Shown piece by piece: positions 47,743 through 60,673 of a stretch of DNA of 64,000 bases (position 1 is its first letter; every line of letters begins with the position of its first letter). Source of the DNA: Eulemur rufifrons (taxonomy: Eukaryota; Chordata; Mammalia; Primates; Lemuridae); NCBI RefSeq assembly GCF_041146395.1, contig NC_090989.1, positions 221,310,843-221,374,842 of the forward strand, in the 5' to 3' direction. The position numbers and the translations under genes are program-made. Below the pieces are notes generated by a model. That model was not told the origin of the DNA, did not search any database, and was given only the letters and a program-made list of their open reading frames with translations.

Positions 47743-48478
47743 TCTATAGCATTAACCTAAAAACATTATGTGCACTCTGCCAAACTTCTCTACTTTCCTG
47801 TAAGCAAGGTATCCATGAATATTTCTAAAATAATATTTGTTAAAGTATATTCCAGGGAATGCTTGCTGTATAAGCTAGTTTAGGAAGTTTAGAAAATAGA
47901 GATTTATAATGTATATTATGAAGTCTGACAGTTAAAAATAATTGTATAATTTTGAATTAGTGTTTTCAAATTCATTTGACCCTATTATTCTTTTTTTTTT
48001 CCTTCTCATGTTTTATAGAAGGAAGTTGCCACAGAAAACACCTTAGGAAATGTTGGTAAACAGGATTTATTTTGTACTCTAACTCCAGAAAATTAAAAGT
48101 GACTACCTAGTGCATAGTGTTGAGAAAAGTCATGAGATACTGCCAGGTACAGTGGAAAAGGATACAGAAATTAATTACCTAGATCAACCATGGCATATGT
48201 GCCAAGAATTTGCCAACCACTCGTTTAGACCTTACTCAAAGCACTTTAGAATGATAGTCTATATGGGCTCTACATTGCTGAATAGGAAGGGTGACTTCCA
48301 GGATACTTTCCTTGGTGGCTTATAAAGAAACTTCACAAAGAATTACAGTGAAGGTAATTGTCTTATCTTCCAAGACAACTACTTAGAAGATGAGAATTAA
48401 TTGGTTATGCAATGCAAACTTGATTCTATACATCATTTTGCTTCTGGTATTCTCATTACATGTATATTACATCTTTTG
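47743..48478. other. Intergenic, nothing recognised
   Basis: AT-rich; no named element. The 71-codon frame at 48110-48325 has no recognisable motif. Confidence 0.45.
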
Positions 48479-49300
48479 TAGTTGTCTCATAGTTCTTGGA
48501 TATTCTTTTCCTTTTGTTCAGTCTTTTTTTTCTTTACTCTTCAGATTTGGAAGTTTCCATTGACATATTCTAATATTGTAAGGGCTTTAATTAAAAAAGT
48601 AGAAATCATGCAAAGACAGATGGGTAACGTAAGCAGAGAGATGGTTATTCTAAGAATCAAAAAAATGCTAAAGATGGAGAGCATTGTAACAGAAATGAAG
48701 AATGCCTATGATGGGCTCATTACTAGACTGGGCATGGCTAATGAAAGAATTTCTGAGTTTGAGGATATGTCAATAGAAACTTCCAAATCTGGCAAAATAG
48801 TTTCTCTCGAGAGCAGACATTGTTAAGAACAGAATGCTCTGGCATATTTCCAAACGGCTCCCTTTTCCCTCCCCATGCAGGAAGTCTCATGGATTTTTCT
48901 TCAGTCTTCATTGTGAGAATCTGGTCGAGATCTTGGAAGTAAAACTCACAAAAGTGTGAGGTCCCCCCATGAATAGACCCCTTTGAGCTTTTAACTCTCA
49001 GACTCATCCACACCAAGAATTCAGCACCTCAGTTTAGGTTTTTCTACCCTTTTCTGCAGAGGTTTCTGCTCATGGCATTTTGCTTTGTTGTTGTTATTCT
49101 CTGTAACTACTTGTCTGTCTCTTCAATTTTCGAGGCAACAGTTTGTCCTGTGATCTCAATTCTAGGATGGATCTAAGAAGAAGTGTTGTTGATTTTCGAT
49201 TTGTTCAGCTTTTTATTTGTTGTTAGAATGGAGTGATGTCTTCCAAGCTCCTTACATGTCAGACTGGAAACTGGAAGTCTTCATCATTCTGTATACCTTT
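48479..49300. mobile_element. Rearranged L1 5' region with foldback ORF1 segment
   Basis: 48590-48795 encodes an L1 ORF1 coiled-coil piece on + (MQRQMGNVSREMVILRIKKM, then ITRLGMANERISEFEDMS). 48541-48570 is an inverted copy of 48761-48792, the same ORF1 stretch on - ('atttggaagttt..attgacatat'). 48800-49300 looks like old L1 5' UTR material. Both orientations side by side show an inverted, partly duplicated L1. Confidence 0.65.
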
Positions 49301-51155
49301 CTGAGCCCTAAAAACAAAGCAGATTTCTTGTCAGACCTGTGCATTGGGGAGACATTATAAATTTATTCTTTGAGGTGCCACCTTTGGTCCAAACATAGCA
49401 GCATAAAAAGAGAAGATAAAAGTACTAGGTGTATCAATAAAAAAATAACATTTCTATCTATCAGGAACACATCACAAAGCTATGATTGGGGGTTGATTCT
49501 GGGCCTTGTTGGTCTGAAAGGCAGGAGCTCCTTGAAACTAGGGGATTGAGTGAGGTTCCTTTGGTTAAAAGAAGAGTCTGGAAAGTTCCTTAGGGCTATC
49601 ACTTCTATGAAGTTTTGTACCCAGGGAAGAAAGAAACTGCACAAGCTCACAATCAAAAACTTAGGCAGGAGTTCTTCACCAAGATGATGGACTAGAAGCA
49701 GCCTGCACATGCTGCTGTCTAGGAGAGGATCGAAAACTGCAAGTAGATACTCACCTACAGATGGACCCTCTTGGAGACTGCATTGTAAATAATCAGAGAA
49801 CTGATGGGAGACATTCAGAATGAAGGAGATTTGGACAGGGAGTTCCATTTGCCAAGACTGGAAGATACCTGGGGGAGTGCCCTATGCATGGGGAATTGAT
49901 AAAGGAGAGAGCCTCAGGGCCCCATGCTCCCCATGTGGACACTGCAACGTGAGCTGTGAGAGGCCCCCCCCTCCACCACCATAGGACTCCATGCTGATCA
50001 TGGAACTGTTTGGAGACTGTGTAGTGAAGTTGCACTGGAGAGCGGGCTCAACAGGGACCTGCTGGCCTCTGTTCCCCAGTTGCCACAGCTGATGCCACTC
50101 TGAGCTCCCATGTCTGGAGCTCTGGGTCTGCACAGGGATTAGCTTTACTGCAGGTGCCCCAGCATCACTTCTTGCCAGGCTAAGGAGGGAGCAGGGAGAG
50201 CAGACACACTCACATGCTTGTGACTGGGAGCCAAGTGTCTCCCCACCAGGGAACTCAAATGGAGCTTGAGAGGTCCCACAGTAGCAGCTCCAGCAGGACC
50301 TGTGTGAGGAGAGAGCCCCAGCCATCCAGCAGCCCAGGTCCCATGGCCCATGTGCTGACCAGTGGAACAAGCCCCCCAGCCGCATGTACTGCTGCATCAA
50401 GGCTCATGCCACTGCAGACCCAGATGCTGGCCAAGGTCATGCCACCTGACTCCCTGGATAGGGACTTGTGTAGCCCCCTGCCTGAGCTTCCAACAGCAGT
50501 CTGGGGACCAATCCACCAATCCAGATAAATATCCCCCAGCATCAGCTTGGACTATGACAACCAGAGGCGACTGAAACCATGAAGGAGAAGAGCTGCTGTG
50601 TTATGGGCTCTCAGTGAACCTGCCACTTTCCTTCCAGGCCAATCCTCTGGAATGAGACACAAAAGTGTTATCTAGGGACCTCTCCCCCTTCTCACTAAGT
50701 AGGAGTGCTCCCAGAAAAGGAGGACAAGCGAGCTGCAAATCTGTCAGTGCTGAGCTGAGAGAAGAGGTTTCAAATTAAAAAACAAACAAACAAAAAAAAA
50801 ACAGCAAAAAACTTCTGGAAACATGAAAAAACAAGCTAATTTAACACTCCAAAGAATCACAATAGATCCACAGCAATGTATCCCAACCAAAAGGAAATTA
50901 TCGAAATGTCAGAAATGTAATTCAGAATATGGATGGCAAACAAGATGAACAGCAGTGAAGAGAAAGTTGAAAACCAATACAAAGAATCCAAAAAAATGTT
51001 CAGGACTTGAATAAAAAAAATGAAAAATTGCTAAAGAGATAGACAACGTAAGAAAGGATATAACATAACTTAAAGAAATGAAAGAGTCATTTAGGGAATT
51101 AAAGAATACAGCAGAGATTTTCAACAACAGGCTAGACGTAGAAGAATAAATAATA

Positions 51156-51428
51156 TTGGAGCTTGAAGACAAGGCTTTCAAACTAACCCAGTCAGTCAAA
51201 GATGCAGAAAAAAGAATAAAGAAGAATGAGCAATCACTTGGAGAAATATGGGACTGTGTGAAAGGAGCCAATATGCAAATTATAGATCTCCCAGAGGGAG
51301 AAGAAGAAGCAAAAAGCATGGAAAACCAATTCCAGGGGGAGCAGGTAGAGCTATTTGAGGGGATTATTGAGGAAAACTTTCCTGGTATCTCCAGAGATTC
51401 AGATATCCAGATACAAGATTGTCATTGA
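51156..51428 (+). pseudogene. L1 ORF1 remnant
   Basis: A 90-codon open stretch of L1 ORF1 covering the end of the coiled coil and the start of the RRM (LTQSVKDAEKRIKKNEQSLG, then MQIIDLPEGEEEAKSMENQF). Frame-broken on both sides. The full ORF1 product would be a trimeric RNA-binding chaperone. Confidence 0.8.
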
Positions 51429-51991
51429 ACACTGGGAAGATTCATAGCAAATAGGACATCTCCAAGACATATAGTCATCAACATGGCCAAGTTCAAAATG
51501 AAGGAGAAAATTCTACAAGCTGCAAGACAAAAGCAACAACTAACGTAAAAAAGAAAACCCATATGGTGAACAACAGACTTCTCAGCAGAGACCTTACAAG
51601 CCAGAAGGCACTGGGGCCTCATTTTTAATCTTCTTAAACAGAACAATTGCAAGCCAAGAATTTTCTATCCTAAAAAACTAAGTTTCACAAATGACAAAGA
51701 AATAAAGATTTTTCTAGACAAGCAAACATTAAGGGAATTTGTCACTACTAGATCTAAACAGGAAATGCTCAAAAGTGTGTTATAAATGCAACAGCACAAT
51801 TGATACACACCAGTGTAAAAACACCCAAAAGTTATAGCTCACAGCTCTTTTAAAAAAATAGCACAAAGGGGAAAATAAAATAATAAGGTATCATCCAACA
51901 TGATGAATAGAACAGTATCACACATATCAATAGTAACACTCAATATGAACAGTCTGAATGCCCACTTGAAATACATAGACTGGCTGAATGG

Positions 51992-52216
51992 ATGAAAAAA
52001 CACAACCAAAGTATTTGCTGTCTCCAAGAAATACATCTATACCACAAGGACTCACACAGACTCATGGTTAAGGGATGGAAAAAAATATTCCATGTCAATG
52101 GAAACCAGAATCAAGCAGGTGTAGCCATTTTCATATCAGATAAAATAGACTTTAAATCAACAATGGAAAAAAAAGACAAACATGGTCATTATATAATGGT
52201 AAAGGGGCAAGAATAA
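51992..52216 (+). pseudogene. L1 ORF2 endonuclease remnant
   Basis: An open stretch of the apurinic-like endonuclease domain of L1 ORF2 (CCLQEIHLYHKDSHRLMVKG, GVAIFISDKIDF). The first in-frame Met is not the original start, which lies near 51900. Further ORF2 pieces follow after frame breaks (for example 53391-53657, [20 protein letters not shown]). Confidence 0.8.
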
Positions 52217-52452
52217 GACATAACAATCCTAAACATATATGCACATAATACAGGAGCTCCCAATTTCATAAAGCAAATTCTTCTAGATCTAAGCAAAGAC
52301 GTAAACAGTAGCATCTTCATTTCCAGGGAATTCAACACTCCACTGACAAAACTGGATAGATCATTGAAGCAGAAAATGAATAAAGAAACACTGGACTTAA
52401 ACAGGACTCTAGAGCAAATGGACCTAACAGACATTCAAAAACTACTGAATAT

Positions 52453-52666
52453 CATCTGGGAACGATACCAATCGGATATCAGACTGAGGTGGGGGCTGGG
52501 GGGAGGGGATGGGTATATGCCTACATGATGGAGCTTTGACTTGGGGGGACAGGCAGTACATGGGAAATGTATGTAACCTGAAATTCTGTATCCCCCATAA
52601 TAAGATGAAATTAAAAAAAAAGAAAGAATAAAATAAGGATTTGGAAAAACAAACAAATAAAAAAAC
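52453..52666 (+). mobile_element. Second L1 tail nested in the L1
   Basis: Begins 'catctgggaacgataccaat', contains G-rich 'gaggtgggggctggggggag' and 'gtatgtaacctgaaattctg', and ends 'gatgaaattaaaaaaaaaga' plus an A-rich tail. This is a prosimian L1 3' end, foreign to the ORF2 around it. The host sequence repeats at both edges: 'aaaactactgaatat' and 'aaaaccactgaatat'. So it is a 5'-truncated insertion. Confidence 0.85.
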
Positions 52667-55604
52667 AAAACCACTGAATATATACTTTTATCATCAGTAC
52701 GTGGGCCATTCTCCAAGATTGATCATATCTTAGGCAACAAAACAAGTCTCAGCAAGTTAAAAAAATCAAAATCATACCATGTATTTTTTCAGACCATGGT
52801 GGAATAAAATTAGAAATCAATTCCAAGAGAAATACCCAATTCTACACAAAGCAATGGAAATTAAACAACTTGCTACTGAATGATCCTTGGGTCAATGATG
52901 AAATTAAGATGGAAATCAAAAGATTCCTTGAACTGAATGACAAAGGGACACAAGCTTTCAAAATTTATGAGATACAGAAAATGCAGTGTTAAGGGGAATG
53001 TTTGTAGATATATGCCTACATCAACAAGACAGAAAGATCACAAATTAACAACCTAATGTCACATCTTGAGAAACTAGAAAAAGAACAAACCAAATTCAAA
53101 GCCAGCAGAAGAAAAGAAATAGCAAAGCTCAGAGCAGAACTAAATGAAATGGAAACAACAAACAAATAAACAAAAAACCCACAAAGGATCAATAAAACAA
53201 AAAGTTGGTTCTTTGAAAAGATAAACAAAATCAATAAACCATTAACCAGATTAACCAGAAATAGAACTGAAAGGACTCAAATAACCTCAATCAAAAATGA
53301 AAAAGGAGATATTATAACTGATGATACTGCAGAAATCAAAATGTTAGTGAATACTACAAAAAATTTTATGCAAACAAAAACCTAGAGAAAATGGATAAAT
53401 TCTTGGAAACACACAACCTCCCAAGCCTGAATCAGGAAGAAATAGAAATCCTGAACAGACAAGTAATGAGCAGTGAGATTAAAGCAGTAATAAAAAATAC
53501 CCCAACAACAACAACAAGTCCCAGACCAGATGGACTCACAGCCCCATTCTACCAGACCTACAAAGAAGAACTGGTACCTATCCTACAGAAATTATTCCAT
53601 AACATCAAGAAGGAGGGAATTCTCCCTAACTCATTCTATGAAGTCAGTGTCACCTGATATTAAAGCCAGGAAACAACACAACAAAAAAAGAAAACTACAT
53701 ACCAATATCCCTTATGAACATAGATGCAAAAATCCTCAACAAAATATTAATACTAACAAACTGAATTCAGTAGTACATCAAAAAGATAATCAAGCGGGTT
53801 TCAACCCAGGGATGCAAGGATAGTTCAACAAATGCAAATCAATGAACATGATTCACCACATAAATAGAAAAAAAATAAAATAAAAGCAACAAAGACCATA
53901 TTATCATCTCAATAGATGCAGAAAAAGCACTTGATAAAATCCAGCACCTTTTCATGGTAAAAACCCTCAACAAACTAGGCATAGAAGGAACATTCCTTAA
54001 AATTCTAAAAGCCATGTATGACAAATCTACAGCCAGCATCATACTGAATGGGGAAAATTTGAAACTATTACATTTCCCCTAAGAACTGGATCAAGACAAG
54101 GGTGCCCACTGTCACCACTTCTATTCAATATAGTACTGGAAGTCCTAGGCAGAGCAACCCCATCTCTCACCGTATACAAGAAATTTATTCAAAATGCATT
54201 TAATGTAAGGCATGAAACCATAAACATCTTAGAAGAAAATGTAGGAAAACTCTTTGAGATATCAGCCTAGGCAAAGAATTTCTGAATAAGACCCCCCAAA
54301 GGTAAATACAGCAACAACAAAAATAAATAAATCATACTTAATTAAATTTAAAAGGTTCTGCACAGCAAAAGAAATAATCACCAGAGTGAATAAACAACCT
54401 ACAGAATGGGAGAAAATATTTGCAAACTATACATCCAACAAAGGACTAACATCCAAAATCTACAAAGAACTCATGTAAATCTGCAAGAAAAAAACAAACC
54501 ACCCCATCAAAGAGTGGACAAAAGACATGAACAGAAGTTTTTTGAAAGAAGATAGTCAAATGGCCAACAAACATATGAAAAAATAGTCAATATCACTAAT
54601 CATCAGGGAACTGCAAATTAAAATTGCAGTGAGATACCACCTTACCCCTATCAAAATGTAAATTATTAAAAAGTCAACAATAGATGCTGGTGTGGATGCA
54701 GAGAGAAAGGAATGCTTATACACTGTTGGTAGGACTGCAAATTAGTACAATCTCTATGGAAAACAGTGTGGAGATTCTTCAAAGAAATAAATGTAGACTT
54801 ACCATTCAATCCAGCAATCCCACTGCTGGGTATCTACCCATAGGAAAAGAAGTCATTTTATTAAAAAGACACCTGCACTCAAATGTTTATTGCAGCACAA
54901 TTCAAAATTGCAAAGATGTGTAATCAACCTAAGTGCCCATCAATTCATAAATGTATAAAGAAAATGTGATGTGTATATACCACAGAGAACTATTCAGTGA
55001 TAAAAGGGAACGAAATAATGTCATTTGCAGCAACCTGGATGGAACTGAAGAACATTATCCTAAGTGAAGTATCTCAGGAATGGAAAACCAAACACCATAT
55101 GTTCTCACTAATAAGTGGGAGCTAAACAATGGGTACACACAGGTACAAAAAGACATAAAGGACACGAGAAACCAAAAAAGGTGCAGGGTAGCAGGGAGGT
55201 GTGGGATTAAAAACCTACCGATTGGGTATAATGAACACTATTCTGGTGACAGGCACACCAGGAGCCCTGACTTAAGCATTATACAAGGTATCCATGTAAC
55301 AGAAACATTTGTACCCCTTAATTAATATTTTGAAATAAAAAAAAAAAAGAAAATTTAGGCAAGCACTGCACAGTGGTGGATCATCAATTCTGCAATACCA
55401 CACAGGGTATTGGGGGGATACAGGTAGTTGTGAGTCACTACTAGAAGTTGGGAACTGTGGTTGTCTAGATAGACACAACCTCAAACATGGAAGACTGGCT
55501 GAAAAGGAAGGAAAAAAAAGAGAGAGAGAGTTTACCTAAGATGAGCTTGAAGTACACACTGCAAAACATGTGAAGAAATCTAGTCTAAGAGGGACAGCCA
55601 ACAA

Positions 55605-55905
55605 TTTTTTTTTCTCTTTTTGGGGACAAGGTCTCACTCTGTTTTTCAGGCTGGAGTGCAGTCATGTTATCATAGCTCGCTGTAATCTCCAACTCCTGTG
55701 CTCAAGTGATCCTCTTGCCTCAGCCTCCCAAGTAGCTAGGACTACAGGCATGTGCCACCACATCCTGCTAATTTTTCTTATTTTTCTGTGGAGAAGAAGT
55801 CTTGCTATGTTGCCTAGGCTGGTCTTGAACTCTCAGCCTCATGGTATCCTCCCACCTCAATCTCCCAGAAAGCTGGGATTATAGGCATAAGCCACTGTTC
55901 CCAGT
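55605..55905 (-). mobile_element. AluJ-type element
   Basis: Reverse-oriented diverged dimeric Alu. Target duplication 'caacaattt' at 55599-55607 and 55907-55915. Many substitutions, so old. Confidence 0.87.
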
Positions 55906-55929
55906 GCAACAATTTGAGATAAATTCATT

Positions 55930-56800
55930 TTAGGTACAATTAAAATAATAGAATAAGATGTAAAAGGTTTTAAATACATAAGTTTAGGATCCTCAGAATG
56001 GTCAATGAAGGAAAAACTTTCATAAAAAGAACAAAACAACCAAACAAAAATAGGCAGAAAAGAAATAATGAATATGTATGAAATAGAATGATCTAGATAT
56101 CTTGTACATGAAAAATCTAGACAGTGAAATAAAACACATAATACATTGGATTAACTCTAGGCTAATACAGTTAAAGAAGAGAATATTGCTCCAAACAATC
56201 GTATTAGAAATTCAGTAAGAATGTGGCACAGAGAGAAAAAGAAAAAATATGGAAGAACAGTATAGAAGCATGGAAGATAAATTAAGAGGCTTCAGCATAG
56301 ATCCTACAGGAAGTTCAGAAGAAAGAAAAAATGGATAGTGAGAAATAATATTAAAATAAAAAGCAACTGAAGATTTTTTAGTTAACAAAATTCACAAATC
56401 CTTACAATTAAAAGAACACAAAGAATAATGAAAGGGATAAAAAGAAATAAATGCACATGTGGACACAGATGGTAATATTGCAGAACCACAAGCATAAAAA
56501 GAGAAGTTCTAAAAGCCACAGGAGAGAAAGAATTCCTGCTAACACTTATTAGATGAACAACAGACTTCTCATCTGCAACAGATACCAGATCACAACAGAG
56601 TAATATTTTCAAGGTGCTGATAGAAAATAGCAGCAAACTTTGAATTCTAAACCCAAATAAACTAGGTTTCAAATATAAGGACAATATAAAGACAGTTTCA
56701 AACATGCATTAGGAAAATTTACCACTTAGATCCTTGATGAAAGAACTATTAAGAGATATCCAAGGATGAAGATACAAAAAAAAAAAAAAAAACCCAAGAA
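55930..56800 (+). mobile_element. L1M fragment (ORF1-ORF2 junction)
   Basis: 'aacagacttctcatctgcaa', 'atattttcaaggtgctgata', 'ttgaattctaaacccaaata' and 'ttgatgaaagaactattaag' are the ORF1/ORF2 spacer region of old L1M elements, the same L1 part as 51560-51780 in the larger copy. Confidence 0.7.
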
Positions 56801-56847
56801 AAACAAATGTTCTTAAAATGTTTTTTATATTTGATTAACCATTGATA

Positions 56848-56848
<1 letters not shown>

Positions 56849-56882
<34 letters not shown>
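56849..56882. repeat. CA dinucleotide microsatellite
   Basis: Seventeen uninterrupted CA units. Likely polymorphic. Confidence 0.97.
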
Positions 56883-56884
<2 letters not shown>

Positions 56885-56998
56885 TCAAAATTCTAGATAA
56901 GAATACCAAGGAAGAAGGTGGAGTGGGGATGGAGGTCTTTGCATTGGGTAGGAAAAGAAGGCTTTGGTTTAGGAAGTGAATAGAGATGTTAGCTCTAG

Positions 56999-57182
56999 AC
57001 CCGTGTTTCTCAAACTCTGGCACGCTTCAGAATCACTTGGAACATACAGGTTGTGCAACCCACCCTCAGAGTTTCTGATTCATTAGGTCTGGGGTGGGGC
57101 CCGAGGATCTGCATTTCTAACAATTTCCAGGTTATGCTGTTAATGCTTCTCTGGGTCTATGCTTTGAGAACCACTTCTCCAG
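56999..57182. mobile_element. MER5-type hAT element
   Basis: 'gtttctcaaactctggcacg', 'ttcagaatcacttggaacat', 'tctgattcattaggtctggg' and 'tttgagaaccacttctcca': near-complete MER5-type element inside L1 material. Confidence 0.88.
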
Positions 57183-57234
57183 ACTTTATTAGAAAAATAG
57201 AACTAATTATGTAGGTCAAAAAAGGGTGACCATT

Positions 57235-57725
57235 AAAGTAACAGAAACTATGTATAGTTTTAAAACACCAGAGGATAAAAAAGAAGATATATAAACACGT
57301 TTTAAGTACAACAGAAGGCAAGAAAAGAGGAAATATAAGAGAGTAAGGAGAAGAAGGAGAATGGTAAACATGAATTAAGATGGTAGAATTAAATCCACAC
57401 ACTGGAAGATGGTCTTTGCAACACATAAAAAGTGAAAAAGTATTTGTATCCAGACTACATCAAGAATTCCTACAAACCTTTAAAGAAGAGACACAATCCT
57501 GAGAAAATTTGCGAAGGATGTGATCAAGTAGTTCACAAAAAAGAAAACCAGCATGGCCAGAAAGCATATGAAAGTGTTTAGTCTCACTATTAACCAGGGA
57601 AATACAATTAAGACATGGATTTAGTCAAAACTTAAAAGCTGGATAATTCCAAGTGTGAGTTGGGATGTGGAGAAACAAGACAGAAATCTCCCACAGGAGT
57701 GGTGAGAGAATACACTGACACAACT
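57235..57725 (+). mobile_element. L1M ORF2/3' fragment
   Basis: 'tattaaccagggaaatacaa', 'gagttgggatgtggagaaac' and 'caaagaagag' phrases match late ORF2 and the start of the 3' UTR of old L1. Confidence 0.65.
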
Positions 57726-59500
57726 CCTTCAAGAACACTTTGACAATCTCTAGTAAAGATATGATCTTTGTATTGTGTCAAAGAAGCATATTCTCTTCAC
57801 CCAGGGACCTCAGCAGATGCACTTACAAGGAACCTAGAGAGACTCTTGCCTGTATGTGCAGAGGCGTTGTTACTGAAAGCTGGGCTCTTGTCCTCGAGGC
57901 CCCATCAAAAGAACAAATGGATTGAGGGGAAAGAAAGAGAAGTTTATTACTTTGCCAGCAAAGGAGGAAAATGGTAGACTCTCTTTTCAAAAAAGTCATT
58001 GTCCTAATAATAAGCAGAAATACAGAGCCTTTAAAGGGTGAGTTCTCAAGTTTAGGCTATCATGTTAATGATTCTAATCTCCCATTTCTGCCAAAGACAA
58101 AGCCTGTGATCTCAGCCCACCTGGGCCCACCAGAGGGGCTGGCACTGCCCTGGGATGGCTGAGATATCTCCTGTAACACAAAGAACAAAAGACCTTCTCC
58201 CTGCTCCAAGGGTGCAGGCCAGGATGCAGTTCCCAAAAAGAGTGGGGGAAGTTTTAAAGAGACTGAAAATCTTTTTGTCATATTTTCAGGCCATTGCTTC
58301 TGTTACAGCATGTGCACAAATGTTCTTGTGGTTTTCCTTGAGTTAATGAAAAACTGAAAATAAACTAATCTTATCACCAGGAAGTAGATAAAAATGCAGG
58401 ATCTTCATAGAATGGAATACTTCAAAGAATTAAAATGAACCAGTGCTATGTGGATATAGATTCTACTATAGAATCTTTAATGTTCTATATTATACAACAT
58501 TATTTATCCCAAATACTTAGAATCAGCCTCCGTTAAAATATGGTTGAAATTATTATATATGCCACATGTTTTACTTATACTTAATAAGAAACTTCCGTGA
58601 ATTTATTAGCATAGTGCTTTTGAGAATTCCATACACTGGGTTAGCCATTATTCTTTGTTTAGATTAGAAACATAGTGCAGGAGGTTAGAGAATATTTACA
58701 TTCCAGTTACCATGATTTTAAAATTTATCTATACCTCTTTTGTCTTTGTTATCATGAAATTATTTCTAAGACTGTTTACTCAAAAGAGCAAAACGCTTTC
58801 CTATCAAATGCAAAAGTTCATTTAACAGTTATTGTCCCAAGACTGTTGACTTACAAACTTGAGACAATGTATGTTTGTCTTAGGAAACTACATTTGTTAA
58901 AGTATTTGTAATAGAGAATTGTGTGTGTGTGTGTGTTTACTTAAGAAAATAACTATGTTAGTCATTTTGTTCATGCTTCAATTAATACAACCAGTACATA
59001 AAAACTGTTCGTTTCAATTAGAAATATGAAATTTAAGATTTTCCTCCCTGCAAAAAGATTTTTTTCAAGTAAAATAAATTAGTGATTCTAACTTTAACTT
59101 AAAAACTATGATAGAAAATTTAATTTTCTCGTTACATATATTACCGTGGTAAAACTCAAACACAAAAAGGAGAGTGAAAAAAGCAAACTATTGACTACGT
59201 ACAGTAAGATGACATTTATATAAACAATGAAATCATTCAAAAGAATACCCTATATATTCCATATAACATTCTTTCACGAGAAATCACAATGTCAAGTTTA
59301 TATAAATATTGCTTATACGTAATATACCTTGGTGATAAATTATGAAAACATGGAGGGTGGTCAAGGATGCTGGTGGTTTCTGAGGAGAGACAGAGGGAGC
59401 AATACTGAGGCTTCAGTGTTATTTGTCATGCTTCTGAAAACAAATACTCTGATGAAAATATGGCAAAAATAACATTTGTTGACTATAAAGGTAGGTATTT
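57726..59500. other. Intergenic, nothing recognised
   Basis: Only a TG run (58921-58936) stands out. Small frames are not supported as genes. Confidence 0.45.
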
Positions 59501-59509
59501 GAATATTTG

Positions 59510-59753
59510 TTTTTTTTTTTTTTTTTTTTGAGACAGAGTCTCACTCTGTTGCCCAGGCTAGAGTGAGTGCCGTGGCGTCAGCCTAGCTCACAGCAACCTC
59601 AAACTCCTGAGCTCAAGTGATCCTCCTGTCTCAGCCTCCTGAGTAGCTGGGACTACAGGCATGCACCACCATGCCTGGCTAATTTTTTTTCTATATATAT
59701 TTTTAGCTGTCCATATAATTTCTTTCTATTTTTAGTAGAGATGAGGTCTCGCT
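59510..59753 (-). mobile_element. 5'-truncated strepsirrhine Alu
   Basis: Poly(T) 59510-59529, right arm and linker, then it stops at 'gagatgaggtctcgct'. Target duplication 'gaatatttg' at 59501-59509 and 59754-59762 shows that truncation happened at insertion rather than by later deletion. Confidence 0.93.
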
Positions 59754-59881
59754 GAATATTTGAATACTTGAATTTTAAAAGGATAAGTCTTTACAGGCAT
59801 TCTTATTTGGATTATAAAGCATAGATAAATTTGTGAAAAATGTATTCTTTTCTTGTATATATATATATGTATATATATATA

Positions 59882-60215
<334 letters not shown>

Positions 60216-60589
60216 TATATATTTTTATATATAAAAATTCTTACTAACCAATTCTACACAGTAGAACGTGCTACCAAAAATCAGGTCTTGTATATTCATA
60301 CAGATGCTATGCCACCATATATAACTCCAGGGACATGGACCCCACAGAGGTCGTCTTCTGCTGTTATAGTATTGAGCCGGCAGTGTCTCCTCATTGCTCT
60401 AGTAATTTTCTACACACTTCCAGTTAGCAACCTCTTGCTCCCCGATGATAACTACACAAAACTTCACCAGTTTCCTAATGCACCCTCAGCAATGCCCCAA
60501 ACTCTCAGCAGATGATGCCATCCAGGATTTCATCAGGGAAACAGAGGTTGGGAGGCATTTCTCCCTGAACTTTCCTGAACTCCTCCCTC

Positions 60590-60638
60590 TTCTCCAGAAA
60601 AACAGAACCAATAAAATGTATATGCATATTATACGATG

Positions 60639-60673
<35 letters not shown>

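Larger units (their letters stand above)
49668..55349 (+). mobile_element. Near full-length L1 retrotransposon, dead
   Basis: A 5.7-kb L1 from a GC-rich 5' UTR ('gttcttcaccaagatgatgg') to an A tail (about 55335-55348). The target duplication is aaaacttaggca (49656-49667) and aaaatttaggca (55350-55361), 11 of 12 bases. ORF1 remains near 50940-51780, with the RNA-binding block IIDLPEGEEE at 51290-51305. ORF2 starts near 51900 with endonuclease pieces (ICCLQEIHLYHKDSHRLMVK, then AGVAIFISDKIDFKST). A second L1 tail is nested at 52453-52666. About 1 kb appears deleted near 54150: sequence jumps from 'gtactggaagtcctaggcag' to a late-ORF2 part, removing the F/YADD reverse-transcriptase core. Many stops elsewhere; inactive. 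Confidence 0.9.

Noticed and set aside
48482..48826. 114-codon frame as a possible gene
   Set aside because: The readable part is L1 ORF1 coiled-coil sequence, and its first part is the inverted L1 arm.
50909..51319. 136-codon - strand frame
   Set aside because: Antisense of A-rich L1 ORF1 sequence; rich in S, F and L as expected for such a shadow.
55570..55884. 104-codon + strand frame
   Set aside because: It is an antisense reading of the Alu at 55605-55905; such Alu frames are common and meaningless.
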